Program-made: the position numbers and the translations under genes | Shown here: positions 49,301 to 59,240 of the stretch, one piece after another | Layout: every line of letters starts with the position of its first letter | Position numbering within the stretch: position 1 is the stretch's first letter | Notes under the pieces: model-generated | Told to the model about the DNA's origin: nothing | Seen by the model: the letters and a program-made list of their open reading frames with translations, nothing else | Databases searched by the model: none | NCBI GenBank assembly: GCA_002749535.1 | Contig: MZZL01000389.1 | Span: forward strand, 322,461 to 386,460 | Reading direction: 5' to 3' | Source: Apophysomyces variabilis | Taxonomy: Eukaryota; Mucoromycota; Mucoromycetes; Mucorales; Mucoraceae | Length of the DNA: 64,000 nucleotides

Positions 49301-51032
49301 AGCACTAATTCATGGAGACATGACAGATCCTGCAAATATGTGGGAGAGATTCAAATGTCAAATTTGTGATGATCTTCGGGAAGAATCCCTACACAGGGAG
49401 TATGAGAGATCCAATCAGAACGATTCAGGCGCTCCATTCTTTGAAGAACTCGAGAATCCTGCAAGCGATTATGGACTTTATCTGATCCAAAGAGAACTCG
49501 AAGATATGGGTTATGATGTAAAGCAGTATGGACTCCCATCCCCTTGCTATAACTGGACATTTCAGTCTTCAGGCAACCAGATGATAGACAACGAACAGCA
49601 ACAGTATGATACCCGCCAGGAAGCCAGTGCTTTTGAAAGCATGTATAACAAACTGAATTTAGATCAAGAAGTTGCCTTTGGAACAGTCGTGTCACAGATA
49701 CAGTCATCGTCTGAATCTGCACAGTTTTTTCTGCAAGGCCCAGCAGGCACAGGAAAGACCTTTCTATACAAGACGTTGTGCAGCTACTTCCGGCGAAACA
49801 ATCAGATAGTAATCTGCGTAGCGTCATCTGGTATTGCGGCCCTTCTACTTCCTGGTGGAAGGACATCTCACTCCCGTTTCAAGATCTCACTGAATGTCGA
49901 AGAAAGCTCGATAACTGGAATCAAAGCTAACTCCCAGCTGGCTGACTTGATTCGTCATGCAGTTCTAATTATATGGGATGAGGTTCCTATGCAGCATCGC
50001 TTTTGCTTTGAGGCCTTTGACAAAACTATGCGAGACATCTGCCAACGCAATAAGCTATTTGGCGGTAAGGCAGTGATTCTCGGAGGAGACTTTGCCCAGA
50101 TATCTCCTGTCGTCCGTGGCAATAGATCTCAAACAGTTGAAGCATCATTGACCAGTTCGTATATTTGGCCTCAACTGCAGAAACTCAACCTTCGCATCAA
50201 TATGCGCATTTGTTCAGCTTCAGATACTGACAAGCAATTTGCAAAATGGGTTGGGACGTTGCCATACGACCCATCTTTATATGGCAACCTTCTTCTTCCG
50301 TCATACATCCGTTGTACTGAATCTGAGCAGGAACTGATTCAAAGCATATATCCGGCGGATGAGCTCATAAATGCCGATCCTTTGGAATTTTTCAAGGGAA
50401 GGGCTATTCTGGCCTCAACCAATGAAAAGGTTGATGCTTTAAATGAAATAATGTTGTCCAGAATTGATGGTCAGCAGATTTCAATTTTGTCCTCGGACTC
50501 TTGCGATGTCAACGAGGAAGAGAGTATTGATGAGATCGCCCAAGAGTCTCTTCGAAGCTTCAACACTCCGGGGCTTCCTCCTGCTCAGCTCAACTTGAAG
50601 GTTGGCGCACCTATCATCTTATTGCGCAATCTTTATCCGCGGGATGGCCTCTGTAATGGAACCCGTATGATTGTCCGAAGGGTTTCACAAAACCTTTTGA
50701 CAGCGTCCATCATAGGACATCAGCACCATGGAAAAGTGGTTTCTATTCCCAAAATAGTTCTTTCTAGCAATGATGAGCTGCCGTTCATGCTCAAAAGGCG
50801 CCAATTTCCAGTAAGGCTTTCTTTCGCCATGACAGTTAACAAGTCCCAGGGCCAATCATTGTCCAGCGTCGGTATTGATCTTCGTGAACCAGTATTTACT
50901 CATGGCCAGCTTTATGTCGCAATGTCCAGAGTTACCAGCAGTTCAGGGCTCATAGTGGTATTACCAGAAGATTCTCGACGTATAACCAAAAACGTTGTAT
51001 ACCCAGAATTACTACTATCCCATGCATCTTAA
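46301..51032 (+). CDS. Helitron RepHel (HUH replicase + PIF1-like helicase), frameshifted
   Basis: Rolling-circle transposase. The likely start at 46301 (MANTNNNNKCSKCKQLL) is separated from the main frame by an intron or indel. The main frame runs about 46460-47600: a Cys/His segment (VECPDCQALHWLAEHD) and the Helitron-like N-terminal domain. A one-base frameshift near 47567 then leads to the long frame 47565-51032. Rep domain: SLFITFTANPRWSEI, the HUH motif RGLPHVHILLF, and the two-tyrosine motif KYVNKYVYKGPD. Helicase: Walker A FLQGPAGTGKTFLYK, Walker B IIWDEVPMQH, and C-terminal motif MTVNKSQGQSLSSVGI. The end is ELLLSHAS. Apart from the frame change near 47567 and the uncertain 5' end, the gene is full length, so the loss of activity may be recent or the shift may be a sequencing error. 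Confidence 0.88.
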
Positions 51033-51336
51033 CATTAGTAAGATTATGTTACAAATACATTCTTACGCCTTTTATTCCTTATAGTCTTCATAGTTTTATC
51101 CTTATCTGTCCCTCTATATGTTCTATATATCCTACATCCTTCTTGATCCTTTTGATACAGACTTTTTGTTATGCTTTATCATCTCTGACATATCTCAGCT
51201 TACAATCGGTTCATGTATATCTCTCTCTCATCAATACGATTAATAGCAATCTTAAAATCTTTTTCTATTGTAAATATATGCCATTATTTAATATTCCCAG
51301 AAAAGGAACTGCTAGAAACAACCAAGTTCACCTTCC

Positions 51337-51386
51337 AGCCGCGTGCGGCTGCAACGGAACGAGCGAAGCGAGTGGAGAAAGGCTAG
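51337..51386 (+). other. Helitron 3' terminus: hairpin and CTAG
   Basis: Six-base-pair hairpin AGCCGC-GT-GCGGCT (51337-51350) about 32 bp before the terminal CTAG. The same hairpin and spacer occur at 46079-46130 and, inverted, at 53173-53224. Confidence 0.8.
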
Positions 51387-53172
51387 TTGGAACTAGTACT
51401 GTGTTTTTCCTATATGTTTGCGCATTTCATTTTTTTCATTTGCGGACTAGGATTTAAGTTTTTGCGGTTCCGATGTTGCTGCGTGTTGTCCAAAGATAGA
51501 TGCCCCTAAAAAGGATGTTCCTAGCTATACTTTGAAGTAGAAACGTAAATTTGTCAATGCCTTGCTATGATCCAATTTAAAAAAAAGCTTGTGTTTTATT
51601 AGGCTTCCTCTGAAAAGCCATAACGTCTTCATGCATTTTTAGCATTAGCCTTCTTGACTCTTTCGTTCATTTGCATGCGATTTCAACTCTCTGTTAACAT
51701 AATCTTGACTGTGCAACTTAGGAAACGACTCCATATACTTCAGAGTAATAAAGTTGTACACCTGTTGTCTCGAGCTGCATCTTTTCAAGCAATCGGCACC
51801 GTTTGCTACGTTTACTCCAAAAAGAAATGTCTCGTACCAACTCCTAGGTTCAAGGAAACGGATCAACTTTTCCAATGTCATATGAATAACAATACATGAT
51901 TTTGCGACAGATAATGTTCTCGTGGCTTCATGAATTGATTTACACTGTTAATCGTGATAACCTTAAGTTTAATCTTTCAGAGTCATGACTTTGTCAACGT
52001 ACGAGCAACTACTGGTCAACTAGAGGAATCCGTATCTAGTAGCAGTCATTGTTCGAACGACATCTTCGGTTCCACGGAACTTGAGACATCGAATGACAAC
52101 AATTTCCCTATCCACGCGACTACCCCAACATTAACGCATCACGTTATGATGCGCCCCTTCATTGATAAGACGACGTGTTGCCCCTTTTCATCCTTTCTTT
52201 TGGCTTTATCTTTTGCTGCAGTTTCGATTAAGCGATCTATTGGTACCTTTATCAATCTGATGTGTGAAAAAAGTACCTGCTAAGTCAAAGCGTACAGACA
52301 TAACAAAGTTATCTAACCGCATGATTCTTGTATGCTAGACCAATCTTCCATGTATGAAATCAGAAGAGTACAGAATGACATGCTGGACTCTCAACGGAAA
52401 GGTAATTTCCTACTACTACAAAAATTATCATTTAATAACACGATCTCTTCCACAAAATGCACACAACTGTGAACAAAAAGTATGCACAAGGCATCTTTCA
52501 AGAGAAGCATTGGGTGAAACAAGGTACGACAAGATTGAATGTTGTTATTATTATGCAGACATCTAATCTCAGGACACAATAGCTCTCGGACAACATATTA
52601 CAAATGCCTCTCATTGTACACTCTGTTCTGGTCAATTACAGCCAGTATCCGTCTCTGACAGCAAGGACAACATACACTTACGGACATTCAAGACAACCTG
52701 AAACATGGGGTGATTTCGGACAGATGAAATCCATCAAAGCGGTAAGACAATAAACCAGACAAAATGCTGTCTTGATTCCTAACTTTGATTCTTCTGTACT
52801 CTAACGGCGCAGGCAAGCAAAACATTCTCCATAGGGTGGGTGGGTGGGCTTATGCGCCGTACGACACATTCCCGGACTTCTTGTTCTTTGGGCCCACGCC
52901 CAGCCGGGTGCTGGTATACACTTCGGGAGTAAGTAGAAGACATCAATTATACCACTCCCATTTACTAACCATGAATTGTATTTCACGCTACTCGAATGAA
53001 TTTTGCGTCCATTGGAGGATCAAGTTCATGTAAGTAAAATGTACTGCCTGCATAAACCATTCACTAATAATGCATACTGTCTTATCCTTCAGCACAAACT
53101 TGGTTCTTTCGTCGACAAAAAATTCGTTTCAAAATAGCGCAAAATATAATTCAATAAACAGTACTAAGGATA
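51387..53172. other. Unassigned DNA between two Helitrons
   Basis: 1.8 kb. A minus-strand frame at 51645-51881 (SWYETFLFGVNVANGADCLK) and plus-strand fragments such as HITNASHCTLCSGQLQPV near 52590-52650 look protein-like but are short and broken. They may be exons of a disrupted host gene or an older element; no family recognised. Confidence 0.35.
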
Positions 53173-54147
53173 CTAGTCCTTCTGCACTCGCTTCGCTCGT
53201 TTCGTTACAGCCACGTGCGGCTGCAGTAAATGGATTTGTGGCCATTTTTAGCATACGTTTACGGTAACAGAAAATATTGCTGAAAATGAAGTCCTCATTT
53301 CAGTGTAAGATATTCACGAGGTGTACGTAAGTGACTGATATGATATGGTGTTGGGAAATAAAGATGCACCAATTAAGATAAATAGTCTAAAGCGCCAAAA
53401 ACGATCAGGAGGCATAAGAACATAAATAAGCCAGTATCTCTTGTGGGCAACGATTTCAGATAGGCAAAAAAAAAAGAGCAGAATGGATGTTTGAAGCCTA
53501 AGTACCTACCTCGTATAACATAAGTTCTGAACCTTGATCTTACGTTAAAAAATTACAGACGAAGGACAAAGTTAGCATAGGAATGGTTACTTCTGTTGGT
53601 AATAGAATATGTAAGAAACAGAGATAAATTGACAGTGTTCGATGAAGGTACATGTTTCTAGGAACAAAGCAATAGTCCTCCATATAAGGATCCTATCATT
53701 GAGCAATCTGGTCATATACAAAACGGGTGGAGGTCAATCAGACAGTATATTCAACCACTCACTACACTTCGGAAAGCACTTGGCCCTTCTCACTGCTGCG
53801 GAAGTTTCTACACCAATGCCTATTTAATGATCTTCTTAATATTCTTCTACCCACTTATTGCAGCTCAACTTTCTTGACCCACACATCAAAGATTGCACCC
53901 ACCTATTAAATTGCTACTTAGAGCAACTCGACTCCTTGAGCCTTGTTGGAAAGCGTCAGATAATATCTAAGACGAATTTATTCCTCTAATTCATTGCTGG
54001 ACGTACTCTTTTCTCCTAACTAAAGACTTCTATATATCAACTGAAGAGTACTACGGTCGAATCAGCTTGCAAGAAACTGGTTGTAATACCGGCAAAACGT
54101 TTTCGCGCGCAAAAATTACTCGAAAATACAGTATACTAATAGAGAGA
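53173..54147 (-). mobile_element. Non-autonomous Helitron, copy 2 (inverted)
   Basis: 975 bp on the minus strand. The 5' end (54147, TCTCTCTATTAGTATACTG) is preceded by host A. The 3' end is CTAG at 53176-53173, followed by T, which is a perfect A^T insertion signature. It carries the hairpin and GAGCGAAGCGAG motif near its 3' end. It is the reverse complement of copy 1 with scattered substitutions and small indels. Confidence 0.8.
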
Positions 54148-54873
54148 TTTCCCAATGTATGCATGATTAGCAACGCCACAGACTCCACTTTGTTTGATGC
54201 CATTTCAAGAATCTTGGTGACTTTGGAGTGTCGCGATTTAGTTTCATGTCGCTGCACTTTAGAGCAACGCTGAAAGTGTGAGGGCTCGAAAATCACCAAG
54301 GTTGGATAAACCAAAGCAAAATTTTTAATGACTTGCTTCAGTATCATTTGAAAGTGGAATAGATGATTGAGAGTACCTTTCGGAACATTTGCTGTAGACA
54401 TATGCTATCTCTTATCCAATATTGACGTTGCATTGTGCACCCTTTGCTAAAACTGGAGATTGTTCCAGACCAATGAAACCACAGCGTAATGGTGTTTTGT
54501 GTTTCCGAAAACGCCATTAAACCTTTCGATTTCCTTTCTTTCACTTTCTGTACTGTACTTCATTTCATGGTTGCTGACACACGAATGCAACAAGGCATAG
54601 CGAGAGAACATCCGGTAAATCCCATATATGCAAGATAAATTTTGGTCTTCTTTAACTTGAGACAAACAAGGAATGGGTTCTACCTCGATTATGCCAACAG
54701 AAAGCTTATAAAACCGGAACTTACATGGCCAGTGAGTCATTCTACCTTACACTAGCGTAATTCAATCGAGCACAGAAAAGGATTAAACTGTAGTCTAGTA
54801 TTTACAGGTCTAGCAACAAGTAGGATGAGAACATAAACAAGGAAAACGACATTTTCATTGTTTATTTATATAG
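54148..54873. other. Unassigned DNA right of the Helitron cluster
   Basis: About 0.7 kb. Minus-strand frames (54051-54401, 54447-54740) contain protein-like stretches but overlap the Helitron end or lack domains. Nothing assigned. Confidence 0.35.
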
Positions 54874-55097
54874 TCCCAATCGCAAGACGATTTGGTCTAG
54901 ACAAAAACAGGACCACTTTCGCTGCTCTTGGTAAGATGCCCTCATTTATCGAGCTAGGCCGAAAACTAACTGACAGCCGTGTTCTCGAAGCATTATCAGC
55001 CATAGGAGGCTATTTCGTTTCTCAGTATACCTATGAACAATGCAGGGAAACCCACGGGTTTTTTGAAGCCATGAAGCATATCGATACCAAACAATAG
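54874..55097 (+). CDS. Possible 3' exon of unrecognised protein
   Basis: The frame opens after a TATATAG acceptor-like site. It reads ARRFGLDKNRTTFAALGKMP and LEALSAIGGYFVSQYTYEQC, and closes ETHGFFEAMKHIDTKQ before TAG. Composition is convincingly protein-like, and the end looks like a natural C-terminus. The first in-frame ATG is at 54936, which would leave only 53 residues. It lies between the Helitron cluster and Trs65, so it could be the surviving 3' exon of a gene cut by transposons, or a small two-exon gene whose first exon I cannot find. Not recognised as any family. Confidence 0.3.
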
Positions 55098-55150
55098 CTA
55101 GTTTTGTTCCCCTTTCTTTTTCTCGTTCTCTCTGATTCTTTCCTACCGTC

Positions 55151-57867
55151 ATGTTTGATTCATCGAGTTGCCATGTTCGTATTTGAATGCATGTGTACGT
55201 CATTTCGTGAACTGCAAGGACTTAGTCCAGGTCTTTGTTGTTGAATTACCATCTGTGTTTCGTTTTTACTTCAAGGTCAAGCAAACCCTGTCAATGTGTT
55301 TAAAGAAAGAAATGTGAGACTTGCCATTTTCGCACCAGGTTACACCAACTCTCTTGAGGTTGTCGCTGGTTTTCGCTTTTCTGTACTGACAAAGATATGG
55401 TTCAATATGGAACCAAACATATCACCAGAACTCTTCTTTAACGAAACCGATATACGTGTATTAATACCAAACTTACCAGGCTCAGAACTCGCCTCATCTT
55501 ACCAAGACATCCTCACAGCAAAACCACGTTCATTTGCATTTTATGGTACATGGCCTTTCTCTTTCTTTTTTTCTTTACCCCGTTTGCAATACTCTTTTTC
55601 GTTGCTTTACGTTTAACATGGTTACCGAAAAGATGAACCACTTCAAGTATATCTCTATGCTCGAATCGGACACCAAGTGACCGGCACCGGTGAAGAAGTA
55701 ACAACGGCCATAAGTGCCTTTTACAACCAGCTGGATGTCCATGTCGAAGCATCTGTCATCGAAGCTATTCAGCCTCCATCTTATGCACCTCCCAATCCTC
55801 ACCGTTCCCTCTCTTCAAAAGTAAGCTCCCTTCCATCATCTGTTCCCTCATCGCCAAAAATGCACGCTGCCCACAAACGAGATACGAGCCGTAGCACCGC
55901 CGAAACACTGCCTTTCTTCACACACACCTACAACAGTCGTGGCAAAGACCCGGAACCTATGGTGTTTGAGCATGAGAACGCCTACTGTTGTATCTATCCG
56001 TTGACCATTCCCATAGGTAAAAAAAAATAGACAGCATGGCAACGGGATTTTTACTAAATTGGTCCGTCATCATCATTTAGTTTATGTAAAAACTAGAGGA
56101 CCTCATCCTCAGCTATCTATCAACCTCAACTTCGCTTACAGACCTTTGCCAAATCATCGAACCACTGTTGAAACCAACGAAACGGACGATGCGGAATATG
56201 ATACTGATCTCTTCGAGACTGTGGATCTTTTAAGTGGACTGGCTGAAGGTAAGGTTTGCTTTTTGAACTATACAAAAAATGATGGGAGTTCAATTCTTGA
56301 CCCTTATAGACCCTATGTTCGCGTCTGAATCGCAAAAACCACTCCAGCGGTTTGTAATGGAAAGCCAGGCACGGCAGCCTATGGGCAGTTTTTTGCAAGC
56401 TAGCCAGTCGAGTTCTCAGCTATTGACGCTACGCAAGCATGTTCGTGAAACAATACCTGTGCGATCTGGTCTTATTGTTAAAATGCGTACAACCAATGCT
56501 TCTGTAACTGACAAGATGGTGATGATGTCGGTAGAGTTGGAGAACCCACCGGATGCTGGGTGTGAGTTTATTGTAGAAAAAATGGATGTTCAAGTATCCC
56601 ATGCCGTCGTATCAATGGCTTTCTCAAAGGAGGTATGTATATGGTTGTGTGCGCGTGCGTGCTTTTCTTTTTATCCCCCCCCTTGGCACGTATTGTTATC
56701 GCCGCAGAGGACGGTCTGTACTCATGGCACAGACGGTAGACACCTTTCCCTGTGAGTTTAAATACCTCGGATCAAATGGTTCTTTTGTACGATGTTACCC
56801 TACTTGAAGATGGATCTGTCAAACCACCTACTCAACCTCAGCGGATGTTCCCTTCGCGTCGTGCTGCTGCACCTGCTGCTCCCCATCCATCCCATTATCA
56901 GGACGAACGTCTGCAACCTCAACGAGTTTCTATAGTTGTCCACGGAACGCCTGTAATTGATGGTGTTGCAGCAGCGCTGATGCGATCGAAATGGAATACG
57001 ATGCTAGATGTAACAGGTATCCGACAGAAAAAGGAAGATCCAAACCCGCCGGATCCCAGATTTTCGTCGCTGTTGGCGTCTTCCACACCATCGTACCTCA
57101 CTCGGTCCACTTCCTTGTCTACAAGCGTGTCTGTTTCACCAGGTGCACGCTCAGTCGGTAGTCCAGTAAGCCAAATTACCAGTATTGATGGGATTGCTGG
57201 CAAAAAAAGGATGGTGTTGAACATGCCTCCTGCTGCGCGTGATCATCCAGGAGCACGCCGAGCGCCCGAGGTAGAAATTGCTGACGGCATTGTAGTCTCT
57301 TTCACTGTTCCTGAGCCGATCTACGTTGGCAAAATATTTCCGCTGCATATCTTCATTGTCAATCGGTCCAAACACACGCGTCGATTTCAGGTCATGGTGC
57401 CCAACAGGAAGCGACATACACCAGAGACGTTCAATAATTCAACCAAAACCATCCTTCCTCCCTTGCCTATAGATCAACCACCCATCGATCCTTTCATGGA
57501 TGAAGCAGGTATAAATGAAACAAAGATAATCAGCCTGTATACAGTGAAACTCAACTTTATTTGCGGGTTTACTAGAATTTCTTCGTCAATATTTCGAAAA
57601 CGAAACCCACGAAGCCGATATTGTGTGTTTAGAGAATAATGTTCGGTTAAGGTATAAAAACAATGTGTATTGTGTTTGTCCATGTCCTCATCATGCCCTG
57701 TTTTTTCTAGTCCGCTTGGTCCGTTTACTTCGCAGACTGTAGATATTCGATTTATTGCCGTGAAGGAAAAGTTACATACAATCGACCTTATTCAACTTGT
57801 AGATCAAGACACAGGTTTTGTCACGAACCTTCGACACGTTTTGGAAATATTTGTAGAGCAAGCATAA
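55151..57867 (+). CDS. TRS65: TRAPP-II complex subunit Trs65-like
   Basis: Fungal-specific TRAPPII subunit that bridges the complex activating Rab GTPases at the late Golgi. The proposed start at 55151 (MFDSSSCHV) splices at GTATTT...TTCAAG to RQANPVNVFKERNVRLAIFA. Later exons give RSFAFYDEPLQVYLYARIGH, whose 'FYDExLxVYL' block is typical of Trs65. Then come Ser/Pro-rich linkers, the immunoglobulin-like strands GLIVKMRTTNASVTDKMVMM and SFTVPEPIYVGKIFPLHIFI, and the C-terminal FTSQTVDIRFIAVKEKLHTI DLIQLVD-type block, ending LEIFVEQA at 57867. The splice at 56635-56731 uses GTATGT with an ACGGTAG acceptor, the only nearby choice that keeps the frame open. Eight or so exons. The paralogue-like TRAPPC13 is excluded by the C-terminal block. 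Confidence 0.72.
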
Positions 57868-59150
57868 AGCAAAATTCGAAATACACATATTCATTATTCT
57901 TCAACTTTGCTATGGTCCAATGAGCAAGGCCGTATGTGAATTATGGTTTAAGAAAACAGAACCCAAATGGTCAGGTTGAGACCTTGTGCAGTACAATGTT
58001 GGATACGAATTAACTGGTATTGGTAAAGATATATCAAGGCCATTTACTTTCCCTGTATAGCGACGAAGATTCGATCAGAATTGTTGGCAATAAGCACTTG
58101 GACGAATACTTGGCAATATTTAGCAAAATCAAAGATAATACAGTACGATTGCAAAACGCGAAGTTCATTTGTTTCAAATAGTATTTTACTTTGTTACGCT
58201 TTTCTACCTAATTCTATCCTATCTTCGTACTTCCCTGTTGTTCCTCACGGATAAAGATTGTCATCATATTGCAAAACAATCCAGAACGGTAAGACTTATA
58301 TATACCATCCTAAGCAGAAAGGAAAACCGTTCGTTAGTTTCACTGAACAATATTTCCAAATCATTTTTCGCTTCTCCCGCATATCCGAACACTTTTTTTT
58401 CAGAATGTGTTTTTTCCGTCACGTTGAATTCCGTGTTAGCATAGAATTTTTAATTGTTGTTCATCATAAAAAAGTATGTATATCTCTCCCCACAACATAA
58501 CCACACGAAAGTAATCTGCCTAGATAACTCACCTATCCCTTTCTCAAAAGAAAGGAACCCACAAGACCAACCATGAACTTGAATAATCTACAAACATCAA
58601 TACGATGGGTAAGTTTCTTTGTTCATAGGAGATATATAAAAAACAAAGAGGAGGTATTGTAGGATTATGTATTCAGAAATAATAAAGGGTAAGAGCTGCA
58701 TTGTTTCGACACAAACTTTCCGCCTGGGGCGGCAGCGTTCATCATGGATACAAAACAAGAAGAATAAATAATAGGAAGGGAATATTTACCTTGTTTGTGT
58801 TCTCATAGAGAAACAAAAAAAGAAAGATGTCTCGAAATAACGCTTTCGGGAAAGTGAGGCTTAAATAGAGATTTTAAACATAAAAAAATTTTTGCAATTG
58901 GTGTGACTTGGTAAAAAAGCTGGACCTTTGGCAATGGGGTCGAAAAGGGGCGTCTACTGTTTATTGCATAGTAATTTGCGTTAATAGACGAAACAAGTTT
59001 GCGTCGACTGGAAATAATATAGATAAGGGGCTTGTGAGAACATTGCTTTTGTAGGATAACATTTTTTTTACTTACCCAGATGATATGCACAAGAAAAAGT
59101 TGGGCAAGGTGAAAAGACCAGTCGTTAGAAAAAGGTGATTTAAAAAATAT
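57868..59150. other. Intergenic, no gene seen
   Basis: 1.3 kb between Trs65 and the Fanzor locus. AT-rich, with short domainless frames on both strands. One edge of the Fanzor element should lie here, but I could not fix it. Confidence 0.4.
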
Positions 59151-59240
59151 TGAACTTACCGTTCAAGACGTATATATCTGAATCACTGCTACCTAAGGTA
59201 ACAGGAAGCCACATTCGTAGTGGTGATGTCAAAAAATAAA
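59151..59240 (-). ncRNA. Candidate omega-RNA-like structured region downstream of Fanzor
   Basis: Three small hairpins lie in the 90 bases after the Fanzor stop: CCAC/GTGG around 59209-59223, a six-pair stem GTTACC/GGTAGC at 59188-59202 (one wobble pair), and TGAAC/GTTCA at 59151-59165. Known Fanzor and TnpB omega RNAs come from the 3' end of the nuclease gene and adjacent element end. Position fits; identity is inference. Confidence 0.25.

Larger units (their letters stand above)
46131..51386 (+). mobile_element. Autonomous Helitron
   Basis: 5.26 kb. The 5' end TCACTCTATTAGTATACTG shares its first 60 bp with the non-autonomous copies, starting with TC as Helitrons do. The 3' end has a hairpin (51337-51350), then the shared GAGCGAAGCGAG stretch, and ends CTAG at 51383-51386 with a host T next, as expected for A^T insertion. 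Encodes a RepHel protein. No target-site duplication, as expected. Confidence 0.85.

Noticed and set aside
45159..54147. One giant transposon with 1-kb terminal inverted repeats
   Set aside because: Each repeat has its own Helitron 5' TC start, 3' hairpin and CTAG-type end, and the autonomous element has its own termini inside.
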